A stretch of DNA of 64,000 nucleotides, taken from positions 44,725 to 108,724 of the forward strand of contig NZ_FOUA01000008.1 of NCBI RefSeq assembly GCF_900114735.1. Reading direction: 5' to 3'. How positions within the stretch are numbered: the stretch's first letter is position 1; each line of letters starts with the position of its first letter. The notes below the pieces were generated by a model that saw nothing but the letters and a program-made list of their open reading frames with translations, did not search any database and was not told the DNA's origin. A program made the translations under genes and the position numbers. Of the stretch, positions 8,366 to 18,535 are shown piece after piece. The DNA is from Halopseudomonas bauzanensis. Lineage in GTDB: Bacteria; Pseudomonadota; Gammaproteobacteria; Pseudomonadales; Pseudomonadaceae.

Positions 8366-8488
8366 GGCTAGGGCTCCTTGAAATGCAATGCCCGTCATTA
8401 TGCCGCAAGCGAGACGCGAAGGCTGCTTATGGTGCCGATAAAGCCAGTCAATGGAACGGGCCGGGCAGGGGTGCCCGACCCGATTGGG

Positions 8489-9871
8489 TCACAGGTGGGT
8501 TTCGGCGTATTCCGCCAGCACGGAGCGTGGTACGCCCTGCAGGTGGATATGCACGCCATGGGGGAAGTCTTTGAAGCACTCGGTCAGATAGGTCAGCCCC
8601 GAGCTGGTGGCGTTCAGATAGGGCGTATCGATCTGTGCCAGGTTGCCCAGACAGACCACCTTGGAGCCGGCACCGGCGCGGGTAATGATGGTCTTGATCT
8701 GGTGCGGGGTGAGGTTCTGGCTCTCGTCGATCAGGATAAAGCTCTGCTGGAAGCTGCGCCCGCGGATGTAGTTCAGCGACTTGAACTGCAAGGGTACCCG
8801 GTCGAGGATGTATTCCACGCTGCCATGGGTGCACTCATCATCCATATGCAGAGCTTCGAGGTTGTCGGTGATTGCCCCCAGCCAAGGCTCCATCTTCTCC
8901 TTCTCGGTGCCCGGCAGAAAACCGATATCCTCGTCCAGCCCCTGGGTGCTGCGGGTGGCAATGATGCGCCGGTAGGTCTTGCTGACCATGGTCTGCTCGA
9001 TGGCCGCGGCCAGCGCCAGGATAGTCTTGCCCGAGCCGGCAGCGCCGGTGAGGTTGACCAGATGAATATCCGGGTCCAGCAGCGCGTGCATGGCCAGTGC
9101 CTGGAACAGATCACGTGGCCGCAGCCCCCAGGCTTCCTGATGCATCAGCGGCTCGCGGTGCATGTCCAGCAATCGCAGATCCCGCCCATCGACTGCCTTG
9201 ACCTGACCGACGAAGCCCTGCTCATCGATGATGAAATCATTGATATGCAGGGCCGGCAGGTTGTCGGTGAGTTGAACATCATGCAATGTCTGGCCGGTAA
9301 GCTGGCTAGTTTCCACTTTGCTGGCGCGATCCCAGAACGAGCCCTCGATCTGGTGGTAACCGCGGGCCAGCAGGCTGATGTCATCCAGCAGTTGGTCGGT
9401 ATGGTAGTCCTCAGCGTCGATACCGCAGGCTCGGGCCTTGAGGCGCATGTTGATGTCTTTCGATACCAACGCAATGCGGTTGTCCGGATGGCGTATCTGC
9501 AATTGGCAAAGCTGGTTGATGATCTTGTTGTCGTTGAGATCGTTGGGCAGGCAGTGAGCGGGGAGAGGTGCCTTGTCCATCAGGATGGCGAGAGTGCCGT
9601 TGGGTTTCAGTTTGCCGCGTTGGATGGGAACGCCTGATTCGACCAGTTCGGGTGGTGCATCGGCCAGGGTCTGGTCGATCAGTCGGATTGCCTGGCGGCA
9701 GTCCGCTGCGGTGCTGGTCTTGCCGGATTTGAGCTTATCGAGTTCTTCAAGGACGGTCATCGGGATGATGACGTGGTGTTCTTCGAAATTGAGCAGTGCG
9801 TTGGGGTCGTGGATGAGAACGTTGGTATCAAGTACGTAGAAGGTGTGTCGGGTCGCTCCGCACGCTTCCAT
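8489..9871 (-). CDS. PIN domain-PhoH family ATPase
   Basis: The 460-residue protein joins an N-terminal PIN nuclease domain (FYVLDTNVLIHDP at residues 11-23, with the acidic D-x-N start of the active site) to a C-terminal PhoH P-loop domain (Walker A GAAGSGKT near residue 262, Walker B ILIDESQNLTP near residue 380). Such fusions (PhoH2/YlaK type) have been described as RNA helicase-ribonucleases, and some are paired with an antitoxin. No small partner gene precedes it here, so a standalone housekeeping role is likely. GAGG before ATG 9871 supports the start. The 240 bp upstream (9872-10111) show nothing recognisable. Confidence 0.88.
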   Translation of the reverse strand: MEACGATRHTFYVLDTNVLIHDPNALLNFEEHHVIIPMTVLEELDKLKSGKTSTAADCRQAIRLIDQTLADAPPELVESGVPIQRGKLKPNGTLAILMDKAPLPAHCLPNDLNDNKIINQLCQLQIRHPDNRIALVSKDINMRLKARACGIDAEDYHTDQLLDDISLLARGYHQIEGSFWDRASKVETSQLTGQTLHDVQLTDNLPALHINDFIIDEQGFVGQVKAVDGRDLRLLDMHREPLMHQEAWGLRPRDLFQALAMHALLDPDIHLVNLTGAAGSGKTILALAAAIEQTMVSKTYRRIIATRSTQGLDEDIGFLPGTEKEKMEPWLGAITDNLEALHMDDECTHGSVEYILDRVPLQFKSLNYIRGRSFQQSFILIDESQNLTPHQIKTIITRAGAGSKVVCLGNLAQIDTPYLNATSSGLTYLTECFKDFPHGVHIHLQGVPRSVLAEYAETHL

Positions 9872-10111
9872 GGGCTATTACCTCGCAATGGTCGCAGTCA
9901 CGAGACTGGATCAGGCGCCGGTCCGCACCTGGCAGTCCGCAAGGCCGACTCGCATTACCTGGCGGTATCAATGGATCACTGCCAAGCATCGGTCGGTTAA
10001 TTGAGGTATAGCGCAAATCATGTGACAGCAACAAGCGTCATGGCGCAGAAAAATGACAGTTTTTGACTGGCGGGGCGGGGCGATGGCTCGCCCCGGCTCT
10101 TGCATTGCGCG

Positions 10112-11644
10112 TCAACGACGGTCCCGTCGGCCATCCCGGCGGTTGCTCGAACGCTTGCGGTTGGCTGCCGCCGCAGCGGCCTGTTCGGCTTCGTTGGCGT
10201 CGCTGGCGGCTTTCTCCTCCGCGGTGCGCTGAAGCTTGGGCACGGGCTTGAGGTAGATCTCCTCCGGTGGGATGCAATCGAGCTTGCCGCCCAGCAACTC
10301 CTCGATCGGCGGCAGCTGGAAGGCGTCATCTTCACCGGCGAAGCTGATGGACGTGCCCTTGGCGCCGGCGCGACCGGTACGACCGATGCGGTGTACGTAG
10401 TCTTCCGGATCGTCCGGCAGGGTGTAGTTGATCACATGGCTGATGCCATCGATATGGATGCCACGGCCGGCCACATCGGTAGCGACCAGTACCCGCAGCT
10501 TGCCCTCGCGGAAGTTCTCCAGGGTGCGTACCCGCTTGTTCTGTGGCACATCGCCGGAGAGCTGGGCGGCATTCACGCCATCGCGGACCAGGCGCTCCTG
10601 GATGCGGCGCACTTCATCCTTGCGGTTGGCGAAGACCATGACCCGTTCCAGTTCGAGCTGGGTAACCAGGTTGAACAGCAGCTTGTACTTGTCACTGCCG
10701 CTCACGGCATAGACCTTCTGCGTGATGTTCTCCGAAGCGGGCCGTTCCGGCTCGATTTCGACGATGGCCGAGTCGACCGTCCATTGCTGCGCCAGGTTCA
10801 TGACGTCATCGCTGAAGGTGGCGGAGAACAGCAGCGTCTGGCGGTCGCCCTTGCGCGGAGTCTGGCGGATGATCTGCCGCACCTGGGGAATGAAGCCCAT
10901 ATCCAGCATGCGGTCGGCTTCATCGAGTACCAGCACCTCGACCAGATCCAGGTGCACTTCACCGCGGTTGCAGAAGTCCAGCAACCGGCCGGGGGTGGCC
11001 ACCAGAATGTCGCAGTACTTGCGTTCCAGCTGCTTGAGCTGCTTGTCGTAATCCATGCCGCCGACAAAGCCCATGACATTCAGGCCGCAGTGCTTGGTCA
11101 GCCCTTCGGCGTCGCTGGCAATCTGCATGACCAATTCGCGGGTCGGGGCGATGATCAGCGCCCGGGGCTCACCCATGAAACGCTCATCCGGTGGCGGGGT
11201 TTCCAGCAACTGGGTGATGGTGGAAATCAGGAACGCCGCAGTCTTGCCGGTACCGGTCTGGGCACGGCCAATGGCATCGTGGCCGAGCAGGGTGTTGCCC
11301 AGCACTTCGGCCTGGATCGCGGTGCAATAACTGAAGCCCTGGTCCTGAATGGCGCGCATCAGGCTGTCAGGCAGCGGGAAGTCATGAAAGCGCGTCTTGC
11401 CCTCGGCCGGTTCGACCGCGAAATCCGCAAGCGTCCAGGGTTTGGCTGGCGGCGGGGTGGCGCGCGGTTTGCTCTGGCGGCTGCGCTTGGGGCGGGCTTC
11501 ACGCTGGTCCTGCTGGGCTGCGGCAGGCGGCGTCGGCGGCTCGGGAGCCGGGCGTATCGGTGCGGCCGCCGGCTCGATATGCGTCTCATGGTGCGGAGCC
11601 GGTGTCTTGCCCGGCTTGAACAGTTTTTTCAGTGCCTTTAGCAC
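10112..11644 (-). CDS. rhlB: DEAD-box RNA helicase RhlB-like
   Basis: The 510-residue ATP-dependent RNA helicase has a basic, proline-rich N-terminal extension of about 90 residues, then the canonical motifs in order: a Q motif before AQTGTGKT (motif I), PTRELVMQI (Ia), [11 protein letters not shown] (II), SAT (III), ARG of [14 protein letters not shown] (V) and [10 protein letters not shown] (VI). The tail is rich in arginine and alanine. RhlB works with RNase E in mRNA decay in E. coli. The extended N terminus is typical of the pseudomonad protein. The start is GTG with GAGAG upstream. Confidence 0.87.
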   Translation of the reverse strand: MLKALKKLFKPGKTPAPHHETHIEPAAAPIRPAPEPPTPPAAAQQDQREARPKRSRQSKPRATPPPAKPWTLADFAVEPAEGKTRFHDFPLPDSLMRAIQDQGFSYCTAIQAEVLGNTLLGHDAIGRAQTGTGKTAAFLISTITQLLETPPPDERFMGEPRALIIAPTRELVMQIASDAEGLTKHCGLNVMGFVGGMDYDKQLKQLERKYCDILVATPGRLLDFCNRGEVHLDLVEVLVLDEADRMLDMGFIPQVRQIIRQTPRKGDRQTLLFSATFSDDVMNLAQQWTVDSAIVEIEPERPASENITQKVYAVSGSDKYKLLFNLVTQLELERVMVFANRKDEVRRIQERLVRDGVNAAQLSGDVPQNKRVRTLENFREGKLRVLVATDVAGRGIHIDGISHVINYTLPDDPEDYVHRIGRTGRAGAKGTSISFAGEDDAFQLPPIEELLGGKLDCIPPEEIYLKPVPKLQRTAEEKAASDANEAEQAAAAAANRKRSSNRRDGRRDRR

Positions 11645-11730
11645 AATCGTCTCTCGATGTGATATGGGATCACCGAGCAGTGTAAAGGAAGCTCTGAAAA
11701 ACTACTATGCGCAGCGGTATTGCCGCCCGG

Positions 11731-12390
11731 TCAGAGTCCCAGGCGGCTGACCAGCCAGGCGCGGATATCACTGATCTCTTGCGGGCACACTTCATGGGCC
11801 ATGGGATAGCTGTGCCATTGAGTGGCATATCCCGCCTGCTGCAGCAGGTCGTGGGCGCTGCGGCCCATCTCCGGTTGCAGGATGTCGTCATACAGGCCAT
11901 GGGCAAAGAATGCATTCAGCTTCGGACCCTGGTGGTCGGTCAGCAGCTGTTGGAGGGTGGGGCCATAGGTCGACAGCGCCATGATGCCACCCAGCGGCAG
12001 CCCACTTTCCAGCGCGGTATGCATGATCACCGCGCCGCCCTGGGAAAAGCCGGCCAGAATGATACGCTCGGCAGCGATGCCGGCAGTGATCTGTTCATCG
12101 ATCAGCCCGCGCACCATGGCTACGGATTCGGCCAGTTGCGCCATGTTCATCACCCGCTGGGGTGTCACCGCGAGAATGTCGAACCAGCACGGCATGGGAT
12201 AGCCACCGTTGATGGTCACCGGGCGGGTCGGTGCCTGGGGAAAGATGAAGCGCACCCGGTGATCGGTCGGCAATTCCAGCGCCTTGACCACCGGCACGAA
12301 ATCGTACCGATCCGCGCCCAGGCCGTGCAGCCAGATAACGCAGGCATCGGCCGGCTGGGGAGATTCGATGATCAGGGCTTGGTTGGACAT
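11731..12390 (-). CDS. Carboxylesterase / lysophospholipase family hydrolase
   Basis: The 219-residue protein matches the phospholipase/carboxylesterase family of small cytoplasmic serine hydrolases (EstB and acyl-protein thioesterase type). It has VIWLHGLGADRYDF near residue 20, the nucleophile elbow AGFSQGGAV with the catalytic serine near residue 115, an aspartate region (GPKLNAFFAHGLYDDIL) and a histidine in HSYPMAHEV. TGAGGA before the ATG supports the start. It lies 17 bp after efpL on the same strand and may be co-transcribed with it. Confidence 0.9.
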   Translation of the reverse strand: MSNQALIIESPQPADACVIWLHGLGADRYDFVPVVKALELPTDHRVRFIFPQAPTRPVTINGGYPMPCWFDILAVTPQRVMNMAQLAESVAMVRGLIDEQITAGIAAERIILAGFSQGGAVIMHTALESGLPLGGIMALSTYGPTLQQLLTDHQGPKLNAFFAHGLYDDILQPEMGRSAHDLLQQAGYATQWHSYPMAHEVCPQEISDIRAWLVSRLGL

Positions 12391-12407
12391 GATGTTCCTC
12401 AGGTTTA

Positions 12408-12974
12408 TCAGGCGCGCGACATGAACTTGCCGCTTTCGGTATTGATGCGGACCACTTCGCCGGTTTCCAGGTATTCCGGAATCTGGATTTCCAGGCCGCT
12501 GGCGAAACGGGCGGTCTTGGTACGGGCGCTGGCGGAGGAGCCCTTGATCGCCGGGGGCGTTTCCTCGATGGCCATTTCCACTACTGCCGGCAGCTCCACA
12601 CCCACCAGATTGCCTTCCACTACCAGACCGTAGAGGCCCGGAATGCCATCATGCAGATAAGGAATCTGTTCCTCAAGGGCATCGGCGTTCAGGGTGAACT
12701 GGGTAAAGTCCTCGTTATCCATGAAGGTGTAGCCGTCCATATCCTGGTAGAGAAACTGCACCGCGCGCTTCTGGAAGTCGATGGGCGCGAGGAAGTCATC
12801 GCCGGTCAGGCTCTGTTCCAGCTTCTGTTTGGTCTGCGCATGGTTGAAACGCACCTTGTACAGGGTCGTGCCGCTGCGTGAAGAGGGACTCTTCACGTCG
12901 ATCTGGGACACGATATACGGCTGATTATTGATCTGGACGATCTGGCCTTTCTTCAGTTCGGCGGCTTTTGGCAT
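12408..12974 (-). CDS. efpL: Elongation factor P-like protein EfpL (YeiP)
   Basis: EfpL is an EF-P paralogue that helps ribosomes through stalling motifs. The 188-residue protein begins MPKAAELKKGQIV and has the three-domain EF-P layout. The loop that reaches the peptidyl-transferase centre reads SPSSRSGTT with arginine at residue 33, as in E. coli EfpL, and not the modified lysine of canonical EF-P or the arginine-rhamnose loop of pseudomonad EF-P. The C-terminal domain carries IKGSSASARTKTA and the IQIPEYLETGE motif. Length and motif order fit YeiP better than EF-P. Confidence 0.9.
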   Translation of the reverse strand: MPKAAELKKGQIVQINNQPYIVSQIDVKSPSSRSGTTLYKVRFNHAQTKQKLEQSLTGDDFLAPIDFQKRAVQFLYQDMDGYTFMDNEDFTQFTLNADALEEQIPYLHDGIPGLYGLVVEGNLVGVELPAVVEMAIEETPPAIKGSSASARTKTARFASGLEIQIPEYLETGEVVRINTESGKFMSRA

Positions 12975-12991
12975 CGGTCATGCTCGGTGGG

Positions 12992-13022
12992 CGGGGAAAA
13001 CGCTATTGTGCGTTTTTCCCCG
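12992..13022. other. Stem-loop between mscK-like gene and efpL
   Basis: CGGGGAAAACGC pairs with GCGTTTTTCCCCG around a six-base loop, about 20 bp after the channel gene stop and about 17 bp before the efpL start on the minus strand. There is no U-run after the stem in that direction, so a classical intrinsic terminator is doubtful. It may end or process the upstream transcript. Confidence 0.4.
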
Positions 13023-13042
13023 ATTGGCGCGCAAGCTGCGAC

Positions 13043-16000
13043 TCATCCCTTGTCGATGCTGATCAGTCGCTCCAGACCTTCATTGGTGCGCAGGTTGACA
13101 TCCACCTGCCGGGTGGCGATCTCGATGTCGTTCTCGGCAAACAGGCGGTCGATTTCGCGGTTGGTTTCATCGATGGTCAGGTTGCGGTCGATCAACTGTC
13201 GCACGTGCATGCGCAGCTCGTGATCCAGGCGGTTGTCATTGAAGCCGAGGAACAGCACCATCGGCTCCGGCTCGTCCAGAACCCGGGGGTTGTCTTCGGC
13301 AATCTGCAACAGCAGGCGGCGCACCAGGGTGACATCCGAGCCATAGGCGACGGCAATCTTCACCGTGACCATGGTGATGGTATCGGACAGTGACCAGTTG
13401 ATCAGATGTTCGGTAACGAAGGTCTTGTTGGGGACAATGATTTCCTTGCGATCGAAATCGATGATGGTGGTGGCGCGGATGCGGATGCGGTTGACCGTGC
13501 CCGACAGGTTGCCGATGGTTACCACATCGCCGATGCGCACCGGCCGCTCGAAAAGGATGATCAGCCCCGAGACGAAGTTGGCGAAGATCTCCTGCAGGCC
13601 GAAACCCAGCCCCACCCCGAGCGCTGCCACCAGCCACTGCAGCTTGTTCCAGCTGACGCCCAGGGTGGCCAGGCAACCGATGATGCCGACGCTGACGATG
13701 ATATAGCTCAGCAGCGTGGTTATGGCGTAACTGCTGCCCTGGCGCAGCTCCATGCGCGATAGCACCAGTATCTCCAGCAGTCCGGGCAGGTTGCGGGCCA
13801 GCATGACGGTCAGAATGACGATAATGACCGCGCCCAGCAGGTCGCCGGCGCTGAGTGGCGCCATCAGCGGATTGTCCGCGGTGCCGCTGTTGTATTCCCA
13901 GAGGGTGATGGACTCCAGATAGGAAGCGGCGCTGAGCAAGTCGGACCAGACCAGATACACCAGTACGCCGAACAGCACCAGCAGGCCCAGACGGGCCAGA
14001 CGCAACGACTGCTGATTGATCTGCTCCAGCTTGAGTTCAGGTATCTCCACCGGTGTTTCATGCTCGGCGCCATTGGCCTGTTCCTCGGCCTGGCGTTTGC
14101 TGATGGCCCGCTGGTAGGCGAGGTGACGCCCAGCCACACCCAGATTGCGCACCACAATGCCCTGCAGCAATATCCAGGCGGCGATCAGGTACAGGGTATC
14201 GATCATCCGGTCCGCCAGGCGGATGGCGGTGAAGTGATAGCCCCAGATGGTCATCCCGGCCAGCACCAGCGGCAGCAGGATGAGGATCAGCGAGGCACCG
14301 AAATGGAAGATCCGCGAATTGTTCAGCGGCTCGCTCCGGCGCATCAGGCGTCCGACCAGCAGGCTGAACAGCGACAGGGTGATGATCATCACCACTCGGC
14401 CCACCACATCCTTGTCCAGATGCTCCGGGTTGGTGGACCCCAGGCTGATGATCAGCACCATCGGCAACAGTACCCAGGCCAGGTGGCGGGTCAGCTTGCG
14501 CAGGCGCGCGACCTTGATGGCGGACCAGCGGAAATGGCGGATGGTAATGCCCTGTGGGTCGAACAGGCGATACATCAGGTGCAGCGCGAACCAGCTAACC
14601 GAGAGCTGCAACAACGCCCGCCCCAGCCTGGGCATGGCGGGGGTATCACCGAACACCAGGCCGAAGCCGGCGCCGCCCAGCAGGATAGGCAGCGGCAATA
14701 CCGAGACCGCCGTCAGCAGCAGAGCGAGGGGCGTGGTGCGTTGGCTGTCGAGCCGGTAGTGGCCGACTTCTCCATGAAGCTGATTCAGGCGGTTGACCAG
14801 GCGCTTGCGCAATAGCAATGGAATGCTGGCCACGGCCAGTAGCAGGGCGAGCCAGCCGGGGTGATCCCAGAGCGTCAACAGCAGCAGCTTTATCTGCGCC
14901 AGCGGCTGCAGATTCTGTAATTGGGACAATATCTGTTGTGGCAGGTTGAGCAGCCACTCGCGGTTGATCGGCGGATTGCTGGCCACCCAGAACAACTGAT
15001 CATCGATGGTTTGTCGCAGCTTGGTGCTGAGTTGCTGCAGCTGGTTTTCGCTGATCTGCAGGGCGATGGCTTCACCCAGCAGGGTATTGATATGGACGCT
15101 GAGTTGTTCGACCAGGGTTCCCCGGCTGCGGATCAGCTGCAGCAGGTCGTCGCGCAACTCGTCCCGCTGGGCCTCAGGCAATTGATTCAGTAGCCGGGTG
15201 AGATAGGCGTCCTGATTGCGCAACTGTTCGCGCAGCTGGTTGATCTCGAACTGGCGCAGGCGCATGTCCGCTACCGAGTCGGCGAGGGTGCGGTCGATCT
15301 GCACCGCCGGCAGCGCCTGCTTTTCCTGATGCAGGATACGCGACAGGAGCACGCTGCCCTCCAGTACGCTGATCTGCTGGTCCAGAGCGCTTTCCTGCTG
15401 GGTGAGCTGATCGATCTGCTGGGTCGTCTGGATATTGCGGCGCGACAGGGTACTGATTCGATTCGATGATGCGAGCAGCTCCTCGCTGATCCGCTGATTG
15501 ATCAGGCTCTGCTCGTGCAGCAACTGGTGGTTGCTGATCTGCTGTGATTCGGCGGTTGTATCGCTGATCACCTGTTCCGACAAGCTGCGGCGCTTCTCGT
15601 CAATCACGTCCTGCAGGACATTGATTTCCTTATCGATGTTGCCGAGTTCGGCGAGCAGGTGGCGGCGCTTGCCGTTGGCCAGCTCCAACAGCGTATTGTT
15701 CGCCGACAACTGCTGGCGCAGCAGCGCGCTGGATTGTTCCAGGCTGACCAGTTCGGCCTCCGCCGCCTCGATTCGGGCCTGGTTGAGCTGGTTCTGCGGC
15801 TGGCGTTGCAGTTGGCGCAATTGCTCGTTGAGCTCATTGGTCCGCGCCTGGTTGGCGGAAATCCGGCTCTGGGTTTTTTCCGGGCGGGTTTCGGCGGCGA
15901 TCAGTTCACTGTTGACGGCCGTCAGCTCGTTCTGCCAGTCATACATCCGGGCGACCTGATCGCCCAGGGTGGCATCCAGGGTCTGCAGCGTGCCGGCGGC

Positions 16001-16342
16001 AAACCGCTGGCGCAGGCGCTCTTCATTGACTGGACCCAGGGCTTCGGTCTGTTGATTCAGCCGGCGCAGCTCTTCCGGCGCGTCGTCCAGAGTCGCCTGC
16101 AGCTCGGTCTGTTGCTCGCGCAGTGACTCGGTTCGTTGCAGTGAGGTCAGTGTCTGCTGCCAGGCTTCCTGCAACTGCTGCTGCTCGGCGGCGGACTTGC
16201 CGCTGTCGGGTAGGGCAGCGATAGCCTGCTGCAGGCGTTCGACGGGATTGGCACCGTCCTCGCTGTCCTGCGCATGGGCCAAGGGCAGGGCCCAGAACAG
16301 GCACGCGAGCAGAATCAATGGCAACAGGTGGAGGCGTGGCAT
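13043..16342 (-). CDS. mscK: MscK/KefA-type mechanosensitive channel
   Basis: The 1099-residue protein has a signal peptide (LPLAHAQ at about residue 24) and a long periplasmic coiled-coil region rich in glutamine and leucine to about residue 450. Many transmembrane helices follow from about 480 to 900, then a C-terminal MscS domain. The pore-lining helix and following beta domain are visible as LQWLVAALGVGLGFGLQEIF and FERPVRIGDVVTIGNLSGTV. Channels of this size open under membrane tension during hypo-osmotic shock, and MscK gating also depends on external potassium. Size and layout favour MscK over MscM or plain MscS. Confidence 0.88.
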   Translation of the reverse strand: MPRLHLLPLILLACLFWALPLAHAQDSEDGANPVERLQQAIAALPDSGKSAAEQQQLQEAWQQTLTSLQRTESLREQQTELQATLDDAPEELRRLNQQTEALGPVNEERLRQRFAAGTLQTLDATLGDQVARMYDWQNELTAVNSELIAAETRPEKTQSRISANQARTNELNEQLRQLQRQPQNQLNQARIEAAEAELVSLEQSSALLRQQLSANNTLLELANGKRRHLLAELGNIDKEINVLQDVIDEKRRSLSEQVISDTTAESQQISNHQLLHEQSLINQRISEELLASSNRISTLSRRNIQTTQQIDQLTQQESALDQQISVLEGSVLLSRILHQEKQALPAVQIDRTLADSVADMRLRQFEINQLREQLRNQDAYLTRLLNQLPEAQRDELRDDLLQLIRSRGTLVEQLSVHINTLLGEAIALQISENQLQQLSTKLRQTIDDQLFWVASNPPINREWLLNLPQQILSQLQNLQPLAQIKLLLLTLWDHPGWLALLLAVASIPLLLRKRLVNRLNQLHGEVGHYRLDSQRTTPLALLLTAVSVLPLPILLGGAGFGLVFGDTPAMPRLGRALLQLSVSWFALHLMYRLFDPQGITIRHFRWSAIKVARLRKLTRHLAWVLLPMVLIISLGSTNPEHLDKDVVGRVVMIITLSLFSLLVGRLMRRSEPLNNSRIFHFGASLILILLPLVLAGMTIWGYHFTAIRLADRMIDTLYLIAAWILLQGIVVRNLGVAGRHLAYQRAISKRQAEEQANGAEHETPVEIPELKLEQINQQSLRLARLGLLVLFGVLVYLVWSDLLSAASYLESITLWEYNSGTADNPLMAPLSAGDLLGAVIIVILTVMLARNLPGLLEILVLSRMELRQGSSYAITTLLSYIIVSVGIIGCLATLGVSWNKLQWLVAALGVGLGFGLQEIFANFVSGLIILFERPVRIGDVVTIGNLSGTVNRIRIRATTIIDFDRKEIIVPNKTFVTEHLINWSLSDTITMVTVKIAVAYGSDVTLVRRLLLQIAEDNPRVLDEPEPMVLFLGFNDNRLDHELRMHVRQLIDRNLTIDETNREIDRLFAENDIEIATRQVDVNLRTNEGLERLISIDKG

Positions 16343-16522
16343 GATAATGATAATCCGCGATGAACAAAGGGAAGCTTAGTCCCGAGTGCGTGCCAATGAA
16401 AGCAGCACCAAGGAACGACGCCTCGGACAATGCGGGTCAGGGGTTGGTTCAGGAGTGGCTGAGGAAGTGCTTACGTCATCGACGGAACGAAGATGAACAT
16501 GGGGAGCGGCCCGCGGACCGGT

Positions 16523-16557
16523 AAAAAGGGTTCCGGCTGATCGGTGTCAGCCGGAAC
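16523..16557 (-). terminator. Intrinsic terminator after acyl-CoA dehydrogenase
   Basis: On the minus strand GTTCCGGCTGA pairs with TCAGCCGGAAC (11 bp stem, 6-base loop) and is followed by CCCTTTTTACC. It lies 17 bp past the acyl-CoA dehydrogenase stop, in the right orientation to end that transcript. Confidence 0.8.
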
Positions 16558-16573
16558 TCGCGCAGAAGCGGAT

Positions 16574-18376
16574 TTAGAACCACCCGTCCTGCATTGCCAT
16601 GCACGTTTGATCACGCGCATCCAGCAGGTTCAGCTCATGGTGGCAGGCAGGCACTTCCCAGGTCAGGAAGTAGCGCGCCGCCTGCAGCTTGCCCCGGTAG
16701 AAGCTCTCGTCAGAGGTATTGCCGCGGGCCAGACCTTCCTCGGCGCGAATCGCCTGCTCCAGCCAGCGCCAGCCGATCACTGCATGACCGAAGACCTTCA
16801 TGTACAGCGCCGAGTTGGCCAGGGTTTCGTTGAGCTTGCCGCTGCCCAGGTCGGTGAGCAACGCCTGGGTGGTGGTCTGCAGGTGTTGCAGCAATTGCTC
16901 AAGCGGCTTGCGCAGTTCCTCCAGCGAGGCGTATTCGCCGGCACGCTGGATGCTGCTTTCGATCAGCCCGATCAATTGGCGTAGGCCAGCGCCCTTGTTC
17001 TGGGTCAGCTTGCGGGCCAGCAGGTCCAGCGACTGGATGCCATGGGTGCCTTCGTGGATCGGGTTCAGGCGATTGTCGCGGTAGTACTGTTCCACCGGAT
17101 ATTCGCGGGTATAGCCGTGACCACCGAGGATCTGGATCGCCAGCTCGTTGGCCTTGAGGCAGAACTCCGAGGGCCAGGATTTGACGATCGGGGTCAGCAG
17201 GTCCAGTAGTTCATTGGCCAGTTGCCGCTGCTCTTCGGTATTGCCGGTCTTGCCGTCATCCACCAATCGGGCGCAGAACAGGCCCAGATCGAAGGAGCCT
17301 TCGACATAGGCTTTCTGCGTCAGCAACATGCGACGGATATCGGCATGCTCGATCAGCGCCACCTGCGGGCTGGTCGGATCCTTGCCATCGGGGTGGCGAC
17401 CCTGAGGGCGCTCGCGGGCGTAATCCAGCGAGTACAGGTAGCCGGCGTAACCGAGCATGATGGCGCCCATGCCGACGCCGATACGCGCCTCGTTCATCAT
17501 CTGGAACATGTAGGCCAGGCCCTTGTGCGGCTCGCCGACCAGATAACCCACGCAATTGCCGTTGTCACCGAAGTTCAGTGCGGTGGATGTGGTACCGCGC
17601 CAGCCCATCTTGTGGAACAGGCCCGCCAGCACCACATCGTTGCGCTCGCCCAGGCTGCCGTCATCATTGACCAGGAACTTGGGCACGATGAACAGGGAAA
17701 TACCCTTCACTCCGGGCGGCGCGTCGGGCAGCTTGGCCAGCACCATGTGCACGATGTTTTCCGACAGCGGATGGTCGCCACCGGAAATGAAGATCTTGTT
17801 GCCCTTGATGCGGTAGGTGCCGTCGCCAGCCGGCTCGGCACGGGTACGCAGATCGGACAGGGAGGAGCCGGCGTGGGGCTCGGTCAACGCCATGGTGCCA
17901 AAGAAACGACCTTCGATCATCGGCTGGAAGAAGCGGCGCTTCTGGTCCTCTGTACCGAACTTGCCGATCAGGTTGCTGGCGCCCATGGTCAGCATCGGGT
18001 AGGACGAGGTGGCGATGTTGGCCGCCTGGAAGTGCGCGAAACAGGCGCGCGACAGCAGGTTCGGCAACTGCATGCCGCCTTCCTCGAAGCTGCGCCCGGC
18101 GTTCTGGAAACCGGCTTCAATAAAGGCGTCTACCGCCGGCTTGATCTCGGGGATCAGTACCGCTGCGCCGTCTACATACTCCGGCTCGTTTTCGTCGCTC
18201 TTGCGGTTGTGCGGGGCGAAGAACTTCTCCGCGATCTGGCGGGCTGTGGCCACGGCGGCATCGAAGGTTTCGCGGTTGTGATCGGCGAAGCGCTCGCGCT
18301 GGGTCAGTTCTTCAGCATCCAGCACTTCGTAGAGTTCGAATGCCAGGTTGCGTGGGTCGAGCAGGGTATCGGTCAT
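16574..18376 (-). CDS. Acyl-CoA dehydrogenase, long form
   Basis: The 600-residue FAD enzyme oxidises acyl-CoA to trans-2-enoyl-CoA in beta-oxidation. It has the N-terminal helical domain, the FAD/substrate segment MALTEPHAGSSLSDLRTRA near residue 160, KGNKIFISGGDHPLSENIVH, and the C-terminal ILGGHGYTREYPVEQYYRDNR motif near residue 425, followed by an extra domain of about 130 residues seen in bacterial long-form enzymes. It is clearly paralogous to the dehydrogenase at 25735-27540. It stands alone with its own terminator. Chain-length specificity cannot be read from sequence. Confidence 0.92.
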   Translation of the reverse strand: MTDTLLDPRNLAFELYEVLDAEELTQRERFADHNRETFDAAVATARQIAEKFFAPHNRKSDENEPEYVDGAAVLIPEIKPAVDAFIEAGFQNAGRSFEEGGMQLPNLLSRACFAHFQAANIATSSYPMLTMGASNLIGKFGTEDQKRRFFQPMIEGRFFGTMALTEPHAGSSLSDLRTRAEPAGDGTYRIKGNKIFISGGDHPLSENIVHMVLAKLPDAPPGVKGISLFIVPKFLVNDDGSLGERNDVVLAGLFHKMGWRGTTSTALNFGDNGNCVGYLVGEPHKGLAYMFQMMNEARIGVGMGAIMLGYAGYLYSLDYARERPQGRHPDGKDPTSPQVALIEHADIRRMLLTQKAYVEGSFDLGLFCARLVDDGKTGNTEEQRQLANELLDLLTPIVKSWPSEFCLKANELAIQILGGHGYTREYPVEQYYRDNRLNPIHEGTHGIQSLDLLARKLTQNKGAGLRQLIGLIESSIQRAGEYASLEELRKPLEQLLQHLQTTTQALLTDLGSGKLNETLANSALYMKVFGHAVIGWRWLEQAIRAEEGLARGNTSDESFYRGKLQAARYFLTWEVPACHHELNLLDARDQTCMAMQDGWF

Positions 18377-18454
18377 GGCAGTTGCCCTTGTTGTGTTACC
18401 TCGAACTCGCCGTTCCCGGTTGGCTACCGACGTAATGCGCCGAGGTTGCAGATA

Positions 18455-18485
18455 ATGATGTGCCGCAGTGTATGCGGCACATCAT
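18455..18485. other. Perfect 12-bp stem-loop upstream of acyl-CoA dehydrogenase
   Basis: ATGATGTGCCGC and GCGGCACATCAT flank a 7-base loop between srkA and the dehydrogenase gene. There is no U-run, so it is not a standard terminator. It could be a processing hairpin or an operator. I have no match to a known site. Confidence 0.35.
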
Positions 18486-18535
18486 CGGTGGGGGAACAGC
18501 CATTGATGGGATTGATAAAGCGGAATCAGGAATTT

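Noticed and set aside
8462..8477. CGGGCA/TGCCCG stem after the PIN-PhoH gene as a terminator
   Set aside because: The stem is only 6 bp and no T-run follows in the direction of transcription.
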